Shown: positions 1-9,412 of the stretch, piece by piece | Numbering within the stretch: position 1 is the first letter of the stretch | Layout of the letters: every line of letters begins with the position of its first letter | Source: Rhizobium lentis | GTDB lineage: Bacteria > Pseudomonadota > Alphaproteobacteria > Rhizobiales > Rhizobiaceae | Assembly (NCBI RefSeq): GCF_014200175.1 | Contig: NZ_JACHBD010000017.1 | Coordinates: 1 to 64,000 of the forward strand | DNA length: 64,000 bases | Direction of reading: 5' to 3' | Notes under the pieces: model-generated | What the model was told of the DNA's origin: nothing | The model's database searches: none | The model's input: the letters and a program-made list of their open reading frames with translations, nothing else | Program-made: the position numbers and the translations under genes

Positions 1-29
1 GCGCCGCCGCCCTCGTTCAGTGAGTGGGC

Positions 30-58
30 TTATAGAACCAACCCCTTTTCCAAGTCAA
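30..58 (-). promoter_or_regulatory. Strong leftward sigma70 promoter, stable-RNA (rrn-like) type
   Basis: Read on the minus strand there is a -35 box TTGACT (53-58) and a -10 box CTATAA (30-35) separated by exactly 17 bases. The region just upstream (about 59-110) is rich in A/T runs and could act as an UP element. The transcript would start near 22-24 and leave the window. The GC-rich leader that follows resembles, from memory, rhizobial ribosomal RNA leaders, but no RNA gene is visible here, so the rrn identity is inference. Confidence 0.6.
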
Positions 59-316
59 CAGCCATACCAAAAGTTTTTTGACATTTTTGTAACAGGTTGA
101 AAACGAAGGGCTTTTGTCTGTTGTTTCCGAAAACGAGCAAATCCGCCGTCCGATGGGGCGGTTTTGAGATTCGTTTTTGCCGAATCCTGAGGCAAGGACA
201 TTCGGCAAGGGAGACAAGATCCTATATGGGAAGCCGGAGGCGAAATTCCAGGGCACTTGCCTATGGCGCGGCACGCTCGCTAATTTGGCAGCGATGATGA
301 TCCAGCGGAGCGAAGA
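59..316. other. Gene-free edge region upstream of the ocd-like gene
   Basis: No convincing coding region is present. The left half is A/T-rich and probably belongs to the leftward promoter. A TTGACA hexamer lies on the plus strand at 78-83, but the six bases after a 17-base spacer (AAACGA) are a poor -10 box. A CTATAT at 222-227 has no good -35 partner. The promoter of the downstream plus-strand genes is therefore not resolved. Confidence 0.4.
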
Positions 317-1264
317 ATGCTTGTCCTCGATGAAGAACAAACGCGCGCGGCCTTGCCCTGGCCGGAACTGATCGCGGCGATCGCCGACATGTTCGACAGC
401 AACTGCGTCATGCCGGTGCGCCATCATCATGAGATGGAAGTGCCGAACGAGGAGAGCGCCACGTTGCTTCTGATGCCGGCCTGGGTTCCCGGGCGTTATG
501 CTGGGGTGAAGACGGTCTCCGTCTTTCCCGGCAATATGCGGCGCGGTCTGCCGGCGATCTTCGGAACCTATCTTCTTTCGTCTGGCGCCACCGGCGAGAT
601 GCTGGCTGCAATCGACGGCGGTGAGCTGACCGCACGACGAACGGCGGCGGCATCGGCGCTGGCAGCCCGCTATCTCGCCCGCGCCGACGCCGAGGAGATG
701 CTTGTCTGCGGCACCGGCCGGCTGTCGCTCAATCTGATGCTCGCGCATGGCACGATCCGGCCGATCAAGAAATACCAGGTCTGGGGTCGCAACGGACAGG
801 CTGCGGAAAGGATCGCCGCCGAGGCACGAGCGCTCGGGCTGAATGCCGAGGCGGTGGCGAATGCGGAAGCCGCAGCGCGAAAGGCCGATATCATCTCCTG
901 CGCCACGCTTTCCAATGAGCCGCTGATCTCAGGCGAATGGCTGAAACCCGGCGCTCATCTCGATCTTGTCGGCGCCTTCAAGCCGAGCATGCGCGAAAGC
1001 GATGACGCGGCGATCCGCCGCGCCAGCGTGTATGTCGATACCCGCGCCGGCGCCATCAGCGAGGCGGGCGATATCGTCCAGCCGCTGAAAAGCGGCGTGC
1101 TGAGGGAAAGCGACATAAGAGCGGAGCTTGCGGAACTTGTCAGTGGCGCCCATGGCGGGCGAAGCGATGAGACCGAAATCACGCTGTTCAAATCCGTCGG
1201 CGCGGCGCTGGAAGATCTCGCCGGCGCGATTCTTGCGTATGAAACGGTGACGGGCCGAAAGTGA
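317..1264 (+). CDS. Ornithine cyclodeaminase / mu-crystallin family protein
   Basis: A 315-residue protein of the usual length for the ornithine cyclodeaminase/mu-crystallin family, NAD(P)-dependent enzymes that include ornithine and lysine cyclodeaminases and alanine dehydrogenases. The middle holds a Rossmann-type glycine loop (LVCGTGRLS, about residues 135-143), and the N-terminal half shows the family's TARRTAAASALAARYLA stretch. The ATG at 317 is preceded by GGAGCGAAGA, a good ribosome site. The stop codon overlaps the GTG start of hrpB (GTGA), so the two are probably co-translated. The substrate cannot be told from sequence; ornithine to proline is only the family default. Confidence 0.85.
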   Translation: MLVLDEEQTRAALPWPELIAAIADMFDSNCVMPVRHHHEMEVPNEESATLLLMPAWVPGRYAGVKTVSVFPGNMRRGLPAIFGTYLLSSGATGEMLAAIDGGELTARRTAAASALAARYLARADAEEMLVCGTGRLSLNLMLAHGTIRPIKKYQVWGRNGQAAERIAAEARALGLNAEAVANAEAAARKADIISCATLSNEPLISGEWLKPGAHLDLVGAFKPSMRESDDAAIRRASVYVDTRAGAISEAGDIVQPLKSGVLRESDIRAELAELVSGAHGGRSDETEITLFKSVGAALEDLAGAILAYETVTGRK

Positions 1265-3726
1265 CGATCAGTCCTTCATTGCCGGAACTTCCGGTTTCAC
1301 ATGTCCTGCCGGCTATCGGCGCGGCGCTAGCCGAGCAGAAGCGCGCGGTTCTTTCGGCACCGCCCGGCGCCGGCAAAACGACCTTGGTGCCGCTTTACCT
1401 GCTCAAGCAAGCCTGGCGCGGCGACGGCAGGATCATCCTGCTGGAACCGCGGCGGCTGGCGGCGCGGGCGGCTGCAAGCCGGATGGCGTCGTTGATCGGT
1501 CAACAGGTCGGCGGCACGGTCGGCTACCGCATGCGCCTCGACAACAGGATATCGGCGGCTACACGGATCGAGGTCGTGACGGAAGGGGTTTTTGCCCGGA
1601 TGGTCCTCGAGGATCCCGAACTCTCCGGCGTCTCGACCGTGATCTTCGACGAATTCCACGAGCGTTCGCTCGATGCCGATTTCGGGCTGGCGCTGGCGCT
1701 CGACGTTCAATCGGCCCTGCGCGAGGATTTGCGCATCCTGGTGATGTCGGCGACGCTCGACATCGAACGTGTGGCCGCCCTGCTGGAAGATCCGCCTGTC
1801 ATCGAAAGCTTGGGACGCAGCTTTCCCATCGATATCCGTTATCAGGATCGGCCGGGCGGCGAACGCATCGAAGATGCCGTGACGCGGGCGATTGTCGACG
1901 CGCATGCCAGCGAAACCGGTTCGATCCTTGCTTTCCTGCCGGGCCAGGCGGAAATCACGCGGACCGCAGAGCGGCTGCAGGGACGATTCGGCCCCGAAAC
2001 GCTGATTGCGCCGCTTTACGGCAACCTTGGCCAGAAGGAACAGGACGCCGCGATCCGGCCCGCCGCCGCCGGTCAGCGCAAGATCGTGCTTGCGACATCG
2101 ATTGCCGAAACCTCGATCACCATCGACGGCGTGAGGATCGTCATCGACGGCGGGTTGCAGCGTCTGCCGGTGTTCGAGGCATCGACCGGAATCACCCGTC
2201 TCGAGACGGTGCGCGTGTCGCGGGCTTCGGCCGATCAGCGAGCCGGCCGCGCCGGGCGAACGGAACCGGGCATCGCCGTTAGGCTGTGGCACCAGGGACA
2301 GACGGCGGCGCTACCGGCCTTCGCGCCGCCGCAGATCCTTTCGAGCGATCTTTCCGGGCTGGTGCTCGATCTCGCGCACTGGGGCGTTCAGGACCCGGCA
2401 TCGCTCGCCTTTGTCGATGAGCCGCCGGAAACCACGCTGAAGGAAGCACGGACGCTGCTTGCTCAGCTCGGCGCGCTCGACAAGGACGGAATGCTGACCG
2501 CGCGCGGCAAGGTTATGCGCGATCTCGCCCTGCCGCCACGGCTTGCCGCGATGGTCGTGTCGGCGGGCGAATCGGGGCATGCCCGGGACGCGGCATTAAT
2601 CGCGGTGCTGCTGACCGAACAGGGGATAGGCGGAACGAGCCTCGATATAGAGGAGCGGCTGCGGCGCTTCAAGGCCGAGCGCGGCGAAAGGGCGGAGGCC
2701 TCGCGGCGGCTGGCAGGGCGGCTGGCGAACGGCCTCGACAGAGTTGAGGCAGCGGCGCCGGCGCTGGCGGGGCAGCTGCTGCTGCACGCCTTCCCGGACA
2801 GAATAGCGCTTCAGCGCGGCGGACGCGGACGATTCGTGATGGCTAACGGACGGGGCGCGGAAGTGCCGGAAACCGAGAGGCTCGCCGGCAGCCGGATGCT
2901 TGTCATCGCCGATCTCACCGGCCGGGCGGCGCAGGCGCGGGTTCTGGCGGCCGCCGAGGTGACGCGCGGCGATATCGAAGCCGAGCTGCCCGGCGAAATC
3001 AGAACCGACGACCAGGTATTCTTCGACCGGCAGAGCCGGCAGACACGGGCGCGGCGCGCGACCCGGCTCGGCGCGATCATCTTCGACGAGACGCCCCTCC
3101 CGCGCCCTTCCGGGACAGCCGTGACCGAGGCGCTGATGGAAGGCGTACGCGAACTCGGGCTCGATCAGCTTGCTTTCTCGAAGGAAGCCATTCAGCTTCG
3201 CGAGCGGATCGGGTTCCTTCACAGGACGATCGGCGACCCCTGGCCGGATGTCGGCGACGCCGCGCTACTTTCCCGAATGGACGAATGGTTCGCGCCGTTT
3301 CAGAGCGACGCCCGCGGCCTCTCGGACATATCGCCGGGCGGGCTCTCCACGGGGCTGATGTCACTGGTTCCGCACGACTTGCAGCGTGATCTCAGCCGGC
3401 TTGCCCCGACGCATTTCGAGGCACCGACCGGCCAACGGCATCCGATTCAATATGAAGGCGAAGAGCCGGTGCTGACGATCCGTGTGCAGGAGCTGTTCGG
3501 GCTCAAGCAGCACCCGGCGATTGCCGGAGGCCGTTTGCCGCTGCTGCTGGAACTGACGTCGCCGGCGCACCGGCCGATCCAGACGACACGCGACTTGCCG
3601 GGCTTCTGGGCCGGCTCATGGAAGGACGTGCGCGCCGAGATGCGGGGGCGCTACCCACGCCATCCCTGGCCGGAGCGTCCGGAAGAGGCATTACCGACGA
3701 CACGGGCAAAGCCGCGTGGTACATGA
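1261..3726 (+). CDS. hrpB: ATP-dependent RNA helicase HrpB
   Basis: An 821-residue DEAH-box helicase, the normal length for bacterial HrpB. Walker A is GAGKTT at residues 36-41 and the DEAH-type Walker B is DEFH at residues 130-133; the SAT motif (VMSATLD) and motif VI (SADQRAGRAGRTEPG) follow, then the HA2 region and the HrpB-specific C-terminal domain. It is expected to unwind RNA in the cytoplasm, though its bacterial role is poorly defined. It starts with GTG overlapping the stop of the upstream gene. About 25 bases separate its end from actS, so read-through into actS is possible. Confidence 0.93.
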   Translation: MTISPSLPELPVSHVLPAIGAALAEQKRAVLSAPPGAGKTTLVPLYLLKQAWRGDGRIILLEPRRLAARAAASRMASLIGQQVGGTVGYRMRLDNRISAATRIEVVTEGVFARMVLEDPELSGVSTVIFDEFHERSLDADFGLALALDVQSALREDLRILVMSATLDIERVAALLEDPPVIESLGRSFPIDIRYQDRPGGERIEDAVTRAIVDAHASETGSILAFLPGQAEITRTAERLQGRFGPETLIAPLYGNLGQKEQDAAIRPAAAGQRKIVLATSIAETSITIDGVRIVIDGGLQRLPVFEASTGITRLETVRVSRASADQRAGRAGRTEPGIAVRLWHQGQTAALPAFAPPQILSSDLSGLVLDLAHWGVQDPASLAFVDEPPETTLKEARTLLAQLGALDKDGMLTARGKVMRDLALPPRLAAMVVSAGESGHARDAALIAVLLTEQGIGGTSLDIEERLRRFKAERGERAEASRRLAGRLANGLDRVEAAAPALAGQLLLHAFPDRIALQRGGRGRFVMANGRGAEVPETERLAGSRMLVIADLTGRAAQARVLAAAEVTRGDIEAELPGEIRTDDQVFFDRQSRQTRARRATRLGAIIFDETPLPRPSGTAVTEALMEGVRELGLDQLAFSKEAIQLRERIGFLHRTIGDPWPDVGDAALLSRMDEWFAPFQSDARGLSDISPGGLSTGLMSLVPHDLQRDLSRLAPTHFEAPTGQRHPIQYEGEEPVLTIRVQELFGLKQHPAIAGGRLPLLLELTSPAHRPIQTTRDLPGFWAGSWKDVRAEMRGRYPRHPWPERPEEALPTTRAKPRGT

Positions 3727-3750
3727 GGGCGACCCAAGGAACCCTGCGGA

Positions 3751-5061
3751 ATGATCGACAAGCCAGTAAGCCATACGATGGAGGATCGACACAGCAGCCG
3801 GAGACTGCGCCTGCAGACGCTGGTGCGGCTGCGCTGGCTTGCCGTCGGCGGGCAAGCGCTGACGGTTTTCATCGTCGCCTTTTGGCTGAAATTTCCCTTG
3901 CCGCTGATCGCCAGCTCTTCACTGATTGCCGCTCTTGCCTGGGTGAATTTCTATTTGACGATCCGCTACCCGCCGACGCATCGGCTGGAACCGCCGGCCG
4001 CCTTTGCGCTGCTCGACTTCGATCTTTTGCAGCTCTGCGCGCTGCTCTTCATCACCGGCGGTCTTGCTAATCCCTTCGCTGCCCTCGTCTGCGTGCCTGT
4101 CATCATCTCCTTTGCCTCGCAGCCAATCCGCTACAGCACCGCACTGATCGGCATCGCGATGGTCTGCATCACGGTACTTGCCTTTTCGCCTTTTCCGCTG
4201 CCCTGGTTCGACGGGGTCGAGATCAACGTGCACAATGTCATGCAGTTCGGCGTCTGGTGCTCGATCGCCTCGACAATGGCATTTGCCGCTTTCTACGCCT
4301 ACCGCGTTTCGATGGAGGCGAGCCAGCTTGCCGATGCGCTGGCCGCGACCGAACTGGTGCTGCAGCGGGAAAAACACCTTTCACAGCTCGACGGGCTGGC
4401 GGCGGCGGCCGCCCACGAACTCGGCACGCCGCTTGCGACGATCAGCGTCGTTGCCAAGGAAATGGAGCGGGAACTGAAGGATGACGATCGGTTCCGCGAG
4501 GACGTCATGCTGCTGCGCAGCCAGAGCGAACGCTGCCGTGACATCCTGCGGCGGCTGACGACGCTGTCTTCCGAAAACGAGGCGCATATGCGCCGGCTGC
4601 CGCTTTCCTCGATGATCGAGGAGATCGTTGCGCCGCACCGGGAATTCGGCATCGCGCTCGAGCTGATCGAAAAAAGCCCGCGCAAGAGCGAGCCGGTCAC
4701 CGATCGCAATGCCGGGATCATGTACGGACTCGGCAACCTCATTGAGAATGCCGTCGACTATGCCAGGGAGAAAGTGACAATCACCGTCGAGCACGATCAC
4801 GACAAGGTGCTGATCGTCATCGAGGACGACGGCAACGGTTATTCGCCCGACATCCTGACCCGAATCGGCGAGCCCTATGTGACCAGACGGCAGAAGGAAG
4901 ATACGGCCGGGGGCCTCGGGCTTGGACTATTCATCGCCAAGACGCTGCTGGAGCGCTCCGGCGCATCGCTGATTTTCGAGAACCGCGAGCCGGAGAGAGC
5001 CGGCGCGCGCATCCGCATCGAATGGCCGCGAATGCTGCTCGACGCAAATTCGACAAAATGA
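3751..5061 (+). CDS. actS: Redox-sensing histidine kinase ActS (RegB/PrrB family)
   Basis: A 436-residue membrane sensor kinase. Several hydrophobic segments fill residues 25-180 and include the RegB-family motif GGLANPF at 103-109, implicated in quinone sensing. The H-box (AAHELGTPLA) puts the phospho-accepting His at 222; a Cys at 262 (SERCRDIL) corresponds to the redox-active cysteine of RegB. The N, G1 and G2 ATP-binding boxes follow (NLIENAVDY, EDDGNGY, GLGLGLFIAKTL). It pairs with actR 70 bases downstream. In rhizobia ActSR is known for acid tolerance and control of carbon fixation, nitrogen and redox genes. The ATG at 3751 follows AGGAA; an in-frame ATG nine codons later is an alternative. 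Confidence 0.93.
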   Translation: MIDKPVSHTMEDRHSSRRLRLQTLVRLRWLAVGGQALTVFIVAFWLKFPLPLIASSSLIAALAWVNFYLTIRYPPTHRLEPPAAFALLDFDLLQLCALLFITGGLANPFAALVCVPVIISFASQPIRYSTALIGIAMVCITVLAFSPFPLPWFDGVEINVHNVMQFGVWCSIASTMAFAAFYAYRVSMEASQLADALAATELVLQREKHLSQLDGLAAAAAHELGTPLATISVVAKEMERELKDDDRFREDVMLLRSQSERCRDILRRLTTLSSENEAHMRRLPLSSMIEEIVAPHREFGIALELIEKSPRKSEPVTDRNAGIMYGLGNLIENAVDYAREKVTITVEHDHDKVLIVIEDDGNGYSPDILTRIGEPYVTRRQKEDTAGGLGLGLFIAKTLLERSGASLIFENREPERAGARIRIEWPRMLLDANSTK

Positions 5062-5131
5062 GTTTATCGGCATAAGTAGAACGAGAAACGGTTGAACAAG
5101 ATCGGGCGTTCAAGCGCCGGGACCTGAGACG

Positions 5132-5710
5132 ATGACAGAACAGAATCATGAAAATTTGGCCGCATCGGATGAAGACCATATCGGGCCCGACGCCAGCCTG
5201 CTGATCGTCGACGACGACGGGCCGTTTCTGCGCCGTCTCGCGCGGGCGATGGAGACGCGCGGCTTTCAGGTGGAAACGGCTGAGTCCGTGGCGGAAGGCG
5301 TTGCGAAATCGAAAGGCAGGCCGCCGAAATATGCAGTGGTCGATCTCCGGCTCGGCGACGGCAACGGGCTCGATGTCATCGAAGCGATCCGCCAGCGGCG
5401 CGACGACACGCGAATCATCGTGCTCACCGGCTACGGCAATATCGCGACGGCGGTGACGGCCGTGAAGCTCGGAGCCGTCGATTATCTGGCAAAACCCGCA
5501 GATGCCGACGACGTCTTTTCGGCGCTGACGCAGAGGCCGGGCGAAAAGGCCGAACTCCCTGAAAATCCGATGTCGGCCGATCGCGTGCGCTGGGAACACA
5601 TTCAGCGGGTTTATGAAATGTGCGAGCGCAATGTCTCGGAAACGGCGCGCCGGCTCAACATGCACCGGCGGACGCTGCAGCGCATTCTCGCCAAACGCGC
5701 GCCGAAATAG
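5132..5710 (+). CDS. actR: Response regulator ActR (RegA/PrrA family)
   Basis: A 192-residue response regulator with a receiver domain (LLIVDDDGPF; phosphorylation Asp at residue 71 in VVDLRLGDGNG; conserved Lys in YLAKPAD) and a short Fis-type helix-turn-helix at the C-terminus (SETARRLNMHRRTLQRILAKR). This compact two-domain form, without a AAA domain, is diagnostic of the RegA/ActR family. It is the cognate partner of the ActS kinase just upstream and acts as a global DNA-binding regulator of redox- and pH-responsive genes. Confidence 0.94.
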   Translation: MTEQNHENLAASDEDHIGPDASLLIVDDDGPFLRRLARAMETRGFQVETAESVAEGVAKSKGRPPKYAVVDLRLGDGNGLDVIEAIRQRRDDTRIIVLTGYGNIATAVTAVKLGAVDYLAKPADADDVFSALTQRPGEKAELPENPMSADRVRWEHIQRVYEMCERNVSETARRLNMHRRTLQRILAKRAPK

Positions 5711-5721
5711 GATGGCATCCC

Positions 5722-6216
5722 TCAGACGTCGTCGACGGTGAGCGGTTTTCCGTTCGCCCATTCGGCCATCATCAGCCTTTGCGCGGCGGCACGCGAGAAA
5801 TTGAGTGTGAGGGATTTGCGGGTGGCGGGCGCCATACGATGTTCCGGCGCCTCGCGAATCATATGGGCACCATAGCCATCCGAGAGGAAAAGCCCGCATT
5901 CCTCAGGAAAGATGTCGAGCGGCACATCTTGATGCGTGGCAAAGAACAGGCGGTCGCAATGCAGCCTGTATTCCGGCCATTTGCGATCGACCCGGAAATC
6001 TTCGATCGAGGTCTTGATCTCGATGATCCAGACCTCGCCCTTTTCCGAAAGCGTGATCAGATCGGCGCGGCGCCCGCTCGCTAGCGGCAGTTCGGGCAGC
6101 ACCGCGTGGCGCATTTCATGCAGCAATATCTGCGTGCCCCTCCGCACCATCATGGCCCTGTCCGATTGCCGGCCATCGATTAACGGATTGTTATTGTAAA
6201 CGCTCAAAATCGTCAT
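5722..6216 (-). CDS. mmcB: MmcB family DNA repair protein
   Basis: A 164-residue protein matching the alphaproteobacterial MmcB family, small proteins with a PD-(D/E)xK nuclease-like fold. A catalytic-type pattern is visible: Asp in GRRADLITL and the ExK motif in VWIIEIKTS. In Caulobacter, MmcB is part of the mitomycin C damage response and works with translesion synthesis. It converges on actR with only 11 bases between the stops and diverges from the L,D-transpeptidase gene. No clear SOS box was found upstream. Confidence 0.82.
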   Translation of the reverse strand: MTILSVYNNNPLIDGRQSDRAMMVRRGTQILLHEMRHAVLPELPLASGRRADLITLSEKGEVWIIEIKTSIEDFRVDRKWPEYRLHCDRLFFATHQDVPLDIFPEECGLFLSDGYGAHMIREAPEHRMAPATRKSLTLNFSRAAAQRLMMAEWANGKPLTVDDV

Positions 6217-6395
6217 GGATAACCATCGTGGGGCTGTGCAGGTTGTTGCAAAAAAACCATGCGCTTTTAATTTGCGCGGCGGACGAATTCGCCGCGCCGC
6301 AGCAGCCTTGCAAAGCGCAAGTTAATCGAAAATAAACCATAATCAACGATGGTCGAAAGACCGTTCTCCCTGCCGCAAAACTTCAAGAGTCATCT
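6217..6395. promoter_or_regulatory. Divergent promoter region between mmcB and the L,D-transpeptidase gene
   Basis: A gap of 179 bases between two divergently transcribed genes must hold both promoters. It contains A/T-rich patches, and ACCATCGT (6224-6231) is repeated in inverted form as ACGATGGT (6347-6354), about 115 bases apart. No -35/-10 pair stood out enough to place a start site. Confidence 0.35.
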
Positions 6396-7079
6396 ATGCG
6401 CTTCCGCAATGCATTCCCTGTATTTGGCCTGCTGACGACGCTCGCGCTGGCCGGTTGCTCCACGAGCTCCGACAGCGCCTCCGTCGACGACAAGGGCGCT
6501 GGCCCCACGGTCCAGACAGCCCAAATCTTCAATGACGCCTATGGCGTGACGAAGGATGCCGGATACTCCCTGCCGGCGATCCCGATCGATCGGGTCAAGC
6601 CGCAGTTCCGCCGCCAGGTCGTCAGCTACCAGACCACCGAGCGTCCGGGAACGATCATCGTCAACACGCGCGAGCGCTTCCTCTATTACATCCTCCCCAA
6701 CGGCAAGGCGATGCGTTATGGCATCGGCGTCGGCAAGCAGGGCTTTGCATGGGCCGGCACCGCCTACGTCGCCTGGAAACAGGAATGGCCGACCTGGCAC
6801 CCGCCGAAGGAAATGGCTGAACGCCGTCCTGATGTCGCCAAATATGTTGAAGACGGCATGGGCCCCGGCCTCACCAATCCACTCGGCGCGCGCGCCATGT
6901 ATCTCTTCAACGAGGATGGCAAGGACACGCTGTTCCGCCTGCACGGCACGCCGGAATGGTCTTCGATCGGCACTGCCGCTTCCTCGGGCTGTATTCGCCT
7001 GATGAACCAGGACGTCATCGACCTCTACAGCCGCGTCCGTCCCGGCAAGGGCACCTCCAAGGTCATCGTCATTCAGTAA
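6396..7079 (+). CDS. L,D-transpeptidase lipoprotein (YkuD/ErfK family)
   Basis: A 227-residue protein with a lipoprotein signal peptide (lipobox LAGC, modified Cys at residue 21) and a YkuD catalytic domain. The active-site signature is complete: a His in LHGTPEW, then SSGCIRL with the nucleophile Cys at residue 199. It would form 3-3 peptidoglycan cross-links or attach envelope proteins to peptidoglycan from the periplasmic side of a membrane. Rhizobia carry many paralogues, so its individual role cannot be assigned. A bidirectional terminator follows. Confidence 0.9.
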   Translation: MRFRNAFPVFGLLTTLALAGCSTSSDSASVDDKGAGPTVQTAQIFNDAYGVTKDAGYSLPAIPIDRVKPQFRRQVVSYQTTERPGTIIVNTRERFLYYILPNGKAMRYGIGVGKQGFAWAGTAYVAWKQEWPTWHPPKEMAERRPDVAKYVEDGMGPGLTNPLGARAMYLFNEDGKDTLFRLHGTPEWSSIGTAASSGCIRLMNQDVIDLYSRVRPGKGTSKVIVIQ

Positions 7080-7103
7080 GCTAGAGACTGAATTCGGTAT
7101 AAA

Positions 7104-7137
7104 AAAGGCTGCCGAACTGTCGTTCCGGCGGCCTTTT
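7104..7137. terminator. Bidirectional terminator between the L,D-transpeptidase and glcB
   Basis: Arms AAAGGCTGCC (7104-7113) and GGCGGCCTTT (7127-7136) pair over ten positions with one G-U wobble. T residues follow on the plus strand, and on the minus strand the hairpin is followed by six T (7101-7106 as A on the plus strand), so it can end both converging genes. Confidence 0.8.
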
Positions 7138-7155
7138 CATTTCTCAACTGTCCTC

Positions 7156-9327
7156 TCAACCGGCCCGCTTTGCCTTCAGCTCGAGGCGGCGGCGGTGAAG
7201 CACCGGCTCGGTATAGCCGTTCGGCTGCTCCCGGCCCTTCAACACGAGGTCGAGGGCTGCCTGGAAAGCGATCGACCCGTCGAAATTACCGGCCATAGGC
7301 TGATAGGCCGGGTCCTGCTCGTTCTGCCGGTCGACGACGGCGGCCATGCGCTTCATCGTTTCGACGATCTGAGCTTCGCTGACCACCTGGTGATGCAGCC
7401 AGTTCGCCATGTGCTGGGCCGAAATGCGCAAAGTGGCGCGATCCTCCATCAGGCCGACATTGTTGATATCGGGCACCTTCGAGCAACCGACGCCCTGATC
7501 GACCCAGCGCACGACATAGCCGAGGATGCCCTGGGCATTGTTGTCGAGTTCGCGCTGGATTTCCTCCTGAGACCAGTTCGGCCGCACCGCGACCGGCACC
7601 GAGAGAATGTCGGATAGTTTGGCGCGGGCGCGGTCCTTCAGTCCCTGCTGAATCTTGGCGACATTGACACGGTGATAGTGGGTGGCATGCAGGGTCGCGG
7701 CCGTCGGCGACGGGACCCAGGCGGTGTTGGCGCCGGCCTTGGGATGGGCGATCTTCTGCTCCAGCATCGCCGCCATCAGATCCGGCATCGCCCACATGCC
7801 CTTGCCGATCTGCGCATGGCCGGAAAGGCCGCATTCGAGGCCGATGTCGACATTCCAGTTCTCATAGGCCGATATCCAGGCGGCCTGACGCATGTCGCCC
7901 TTGCGAATCATCGGGCCGGCTTCCATCGAGGTGTGAATCTCGTCACCGGTGCGATCCAGGAAGCCGGTATTGATGAACACGACACGCTCGCGGGCGGCGC
8001 GGATGCATTCCTTGAGATTGACCGTGGTGCGGCGCTCCTCGTCCATGATGCCCATCTTGATGGTGTTGCGCACCAGCCCAAGCGCATCTTCGACCCGCGA
8101 GAAGATCTCGGCGGCGAAGGCGACTTCTTCCGGTCCATGCATTTTCGGCTTGACCACATACATGGAGCCGGTGCGGGAATTCTTCTTCCGGCCGGCCGAG
8201 CCGATATCGTAAAGCGCGATCAGGGCGGTGATGACGGCATCCATGATGCCCTCAGGCACTTCGTTGCCATCGCGGTCGAGAATGGCAGGATTGGTCATCA
8301 GGTGGCCGACATTGCGCACCAGCATCAGCGAGCGGCGATGCAGCTCGAAGGCGGTCCCATCCGGACCTATATAGTCCAGATCCGGGTTGAGCTTGCGGAT
8401 GAAGCTCGCGCCGCTTTTTGCGACCTCTTCCTGCAGATCGCCCTTCATCAGGCCGAGCCAGTTGCGGTAAACGACGACCTTGTCCTCGGCGTCAACGGCG
8501 GCAATCGAATCCTCGCAGTCCATGATCGTGGTGATCGCCGATTCCAGCCAGACATCGGAAATATGGGCCGGATCGGTCTTGCCAATCGCCGTTGCCGCAT
8601 CGATGACGATCTCGATGTGGATGCCGTTGTTCTTCAGGAGAAGATGCGTCGGAGCGGCGGCATCGCCGCGATAGCCGGCAAAATGCCCACCGTCCCTCAG
8701 CACTGCCTGCTCGCCATCGGTCGATCGGATGATGAGCGCTCCATCCCTGACGGCGAAGCTTGCGACATCCTTCCAGTGGCTGTCCTGCAGCGGCACTGAT
8801 GTATCGAGGAAATCGCGCACCCAGGCGATGACCTTCTCGCCGCGCTTCGGGTTGTATCCCCTGCCCTTTTCGGCGCCGTCGCTCTCGGGGATGGCGTCCG
8901 TGCCGTAGAGCGCATCATAGAGCGAACCCCAGCGGGCATTGGCGGCGTTGAGAGCATAACGCGCGTTCATGACGGGAACGACGAGCTGCGGACCGGCGAT
9001 CGTGGCGATCTCGGGATCGACATTCTGGGTCGAAACCTGGAAGTCCGACCCCTCGGGTAGGAGATAACCGATTGCGCGCAGGAAGGACTGGTACTCATCC
9101 ATATCGGTCGGAGCGCCATGTTGGCGATACCAGTCGTCGATCTTGAGCTGCAGCTCGTCGCGCTTGTTCAACAGCGCCCGGTTCCTGGGGGCGAGATCAT
9201 GGACGATCGCCGAAAAATCGGCAAAGAACTTGTCCGCATCGATCGCCAGACCGGGCAGAACTTCCTGGACGAGGAAATCATGAAGGACGGATTCGACGGC
9301 AAGACCGTTCTTATCAACGCGGCTCAT
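7156..9327 (-). CDS. glcB: Malate synthase G
   Basis: About 723 residues, the size of the monomeric G isoform; isoform A is near 530. It condenses glyoxylate with acetyl-CoA to malate in the cytosol, the second step of the glyoxylate route. Characteristic stretches include MDCEDSIAAVDAEDK, GSMYVVKPKMHGPEEVAFA and NTGFLDRTGDEIHTSMEAGP, which hold catalytic acidic and Arg residues. The ATG at 9327 was chosen because GGGAGA lies at the right distance and the product starts MSRVDKNGL as in the family; an 18-codon N-terminal extension is open but has no good ribosome site. No isocitrate lyase gene is nearby. Confidence 0.95.
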   Translation of the reverse strand: MSRVDKNGLAVESVLHDFLVQEVLPGLAIDADKFFADFSAIVHDLAPRNRALLNKRDELQLKIDDWYRQHGAPTDMDEYQSFLRAIGYLLPEGSDFQVSTQNVDPEIATIAGPQLVVPVMNARYALNAANARWGSLYDALYGTDAIPESDGAEKGRGYNPKRGEKVIAWVRDFLDTSVPLQDSHWKDVASFAVRDGALIIRSTDGEQAVLRDGGHFAGYRGDAAAPTHLLLKNNGIHIEIVIDAATAIGKTDPAHISDVWLESAITTIMDCEDSIAAVDAEDKVVVYRNWLGLMKGDLQEEVAKSGASFIRKLNPDLDYIGPDGTAFELHRRSLMLVRNVGHLMTNPAILDRDGNEVPEGIMDAVITALIALYDIGSAGRKKNSRTGSMYVVKPKMHGPEEVAFAAEIFSRVEDALGLVRNTIKMGIMDEERRTTVNLKECIRAARERVVFINTGFLDRTGDEIHTSMEAGPMIRKGDMRQAAWISAYENWNVDIGLECGLSGHAQIGKGMWAMPDLMAAMLEQKIAHPKAGANTAWVPSPTAATLHATHYHRVNVAKIQQGLKDRARAKLSDILSVPVAVRPNWSQEEIQRELDNNAQGILGYVVRWVDQGVGCSKVPDINNVGLMEDRATLRISAQHMANWLHHQVVSEAQIVETMKRMAAVVDRQNEQDPAYQPMAGNFDGSIAFQAALDLVLKGREQPNGYTEPVLHRRRLELKAKRAG

Positions 9328-9412
9328 GCGACATTCTCCCTGGCAACGACTTTGAATGCTGCCACTTTGCCCGGCTTTCATTCACAGTCAATTCCGCAAT
9401 AATTCGAAAGAT

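Noticed and set aside
78..106. A rightward promoter TTGACA-17-AAACGA for the ocd-like gene
   Set aside because: The -35 box is perfect but the -10 hexamer is poor, and the region is explained by the A/T-rich upstream part of the leftward promoter.
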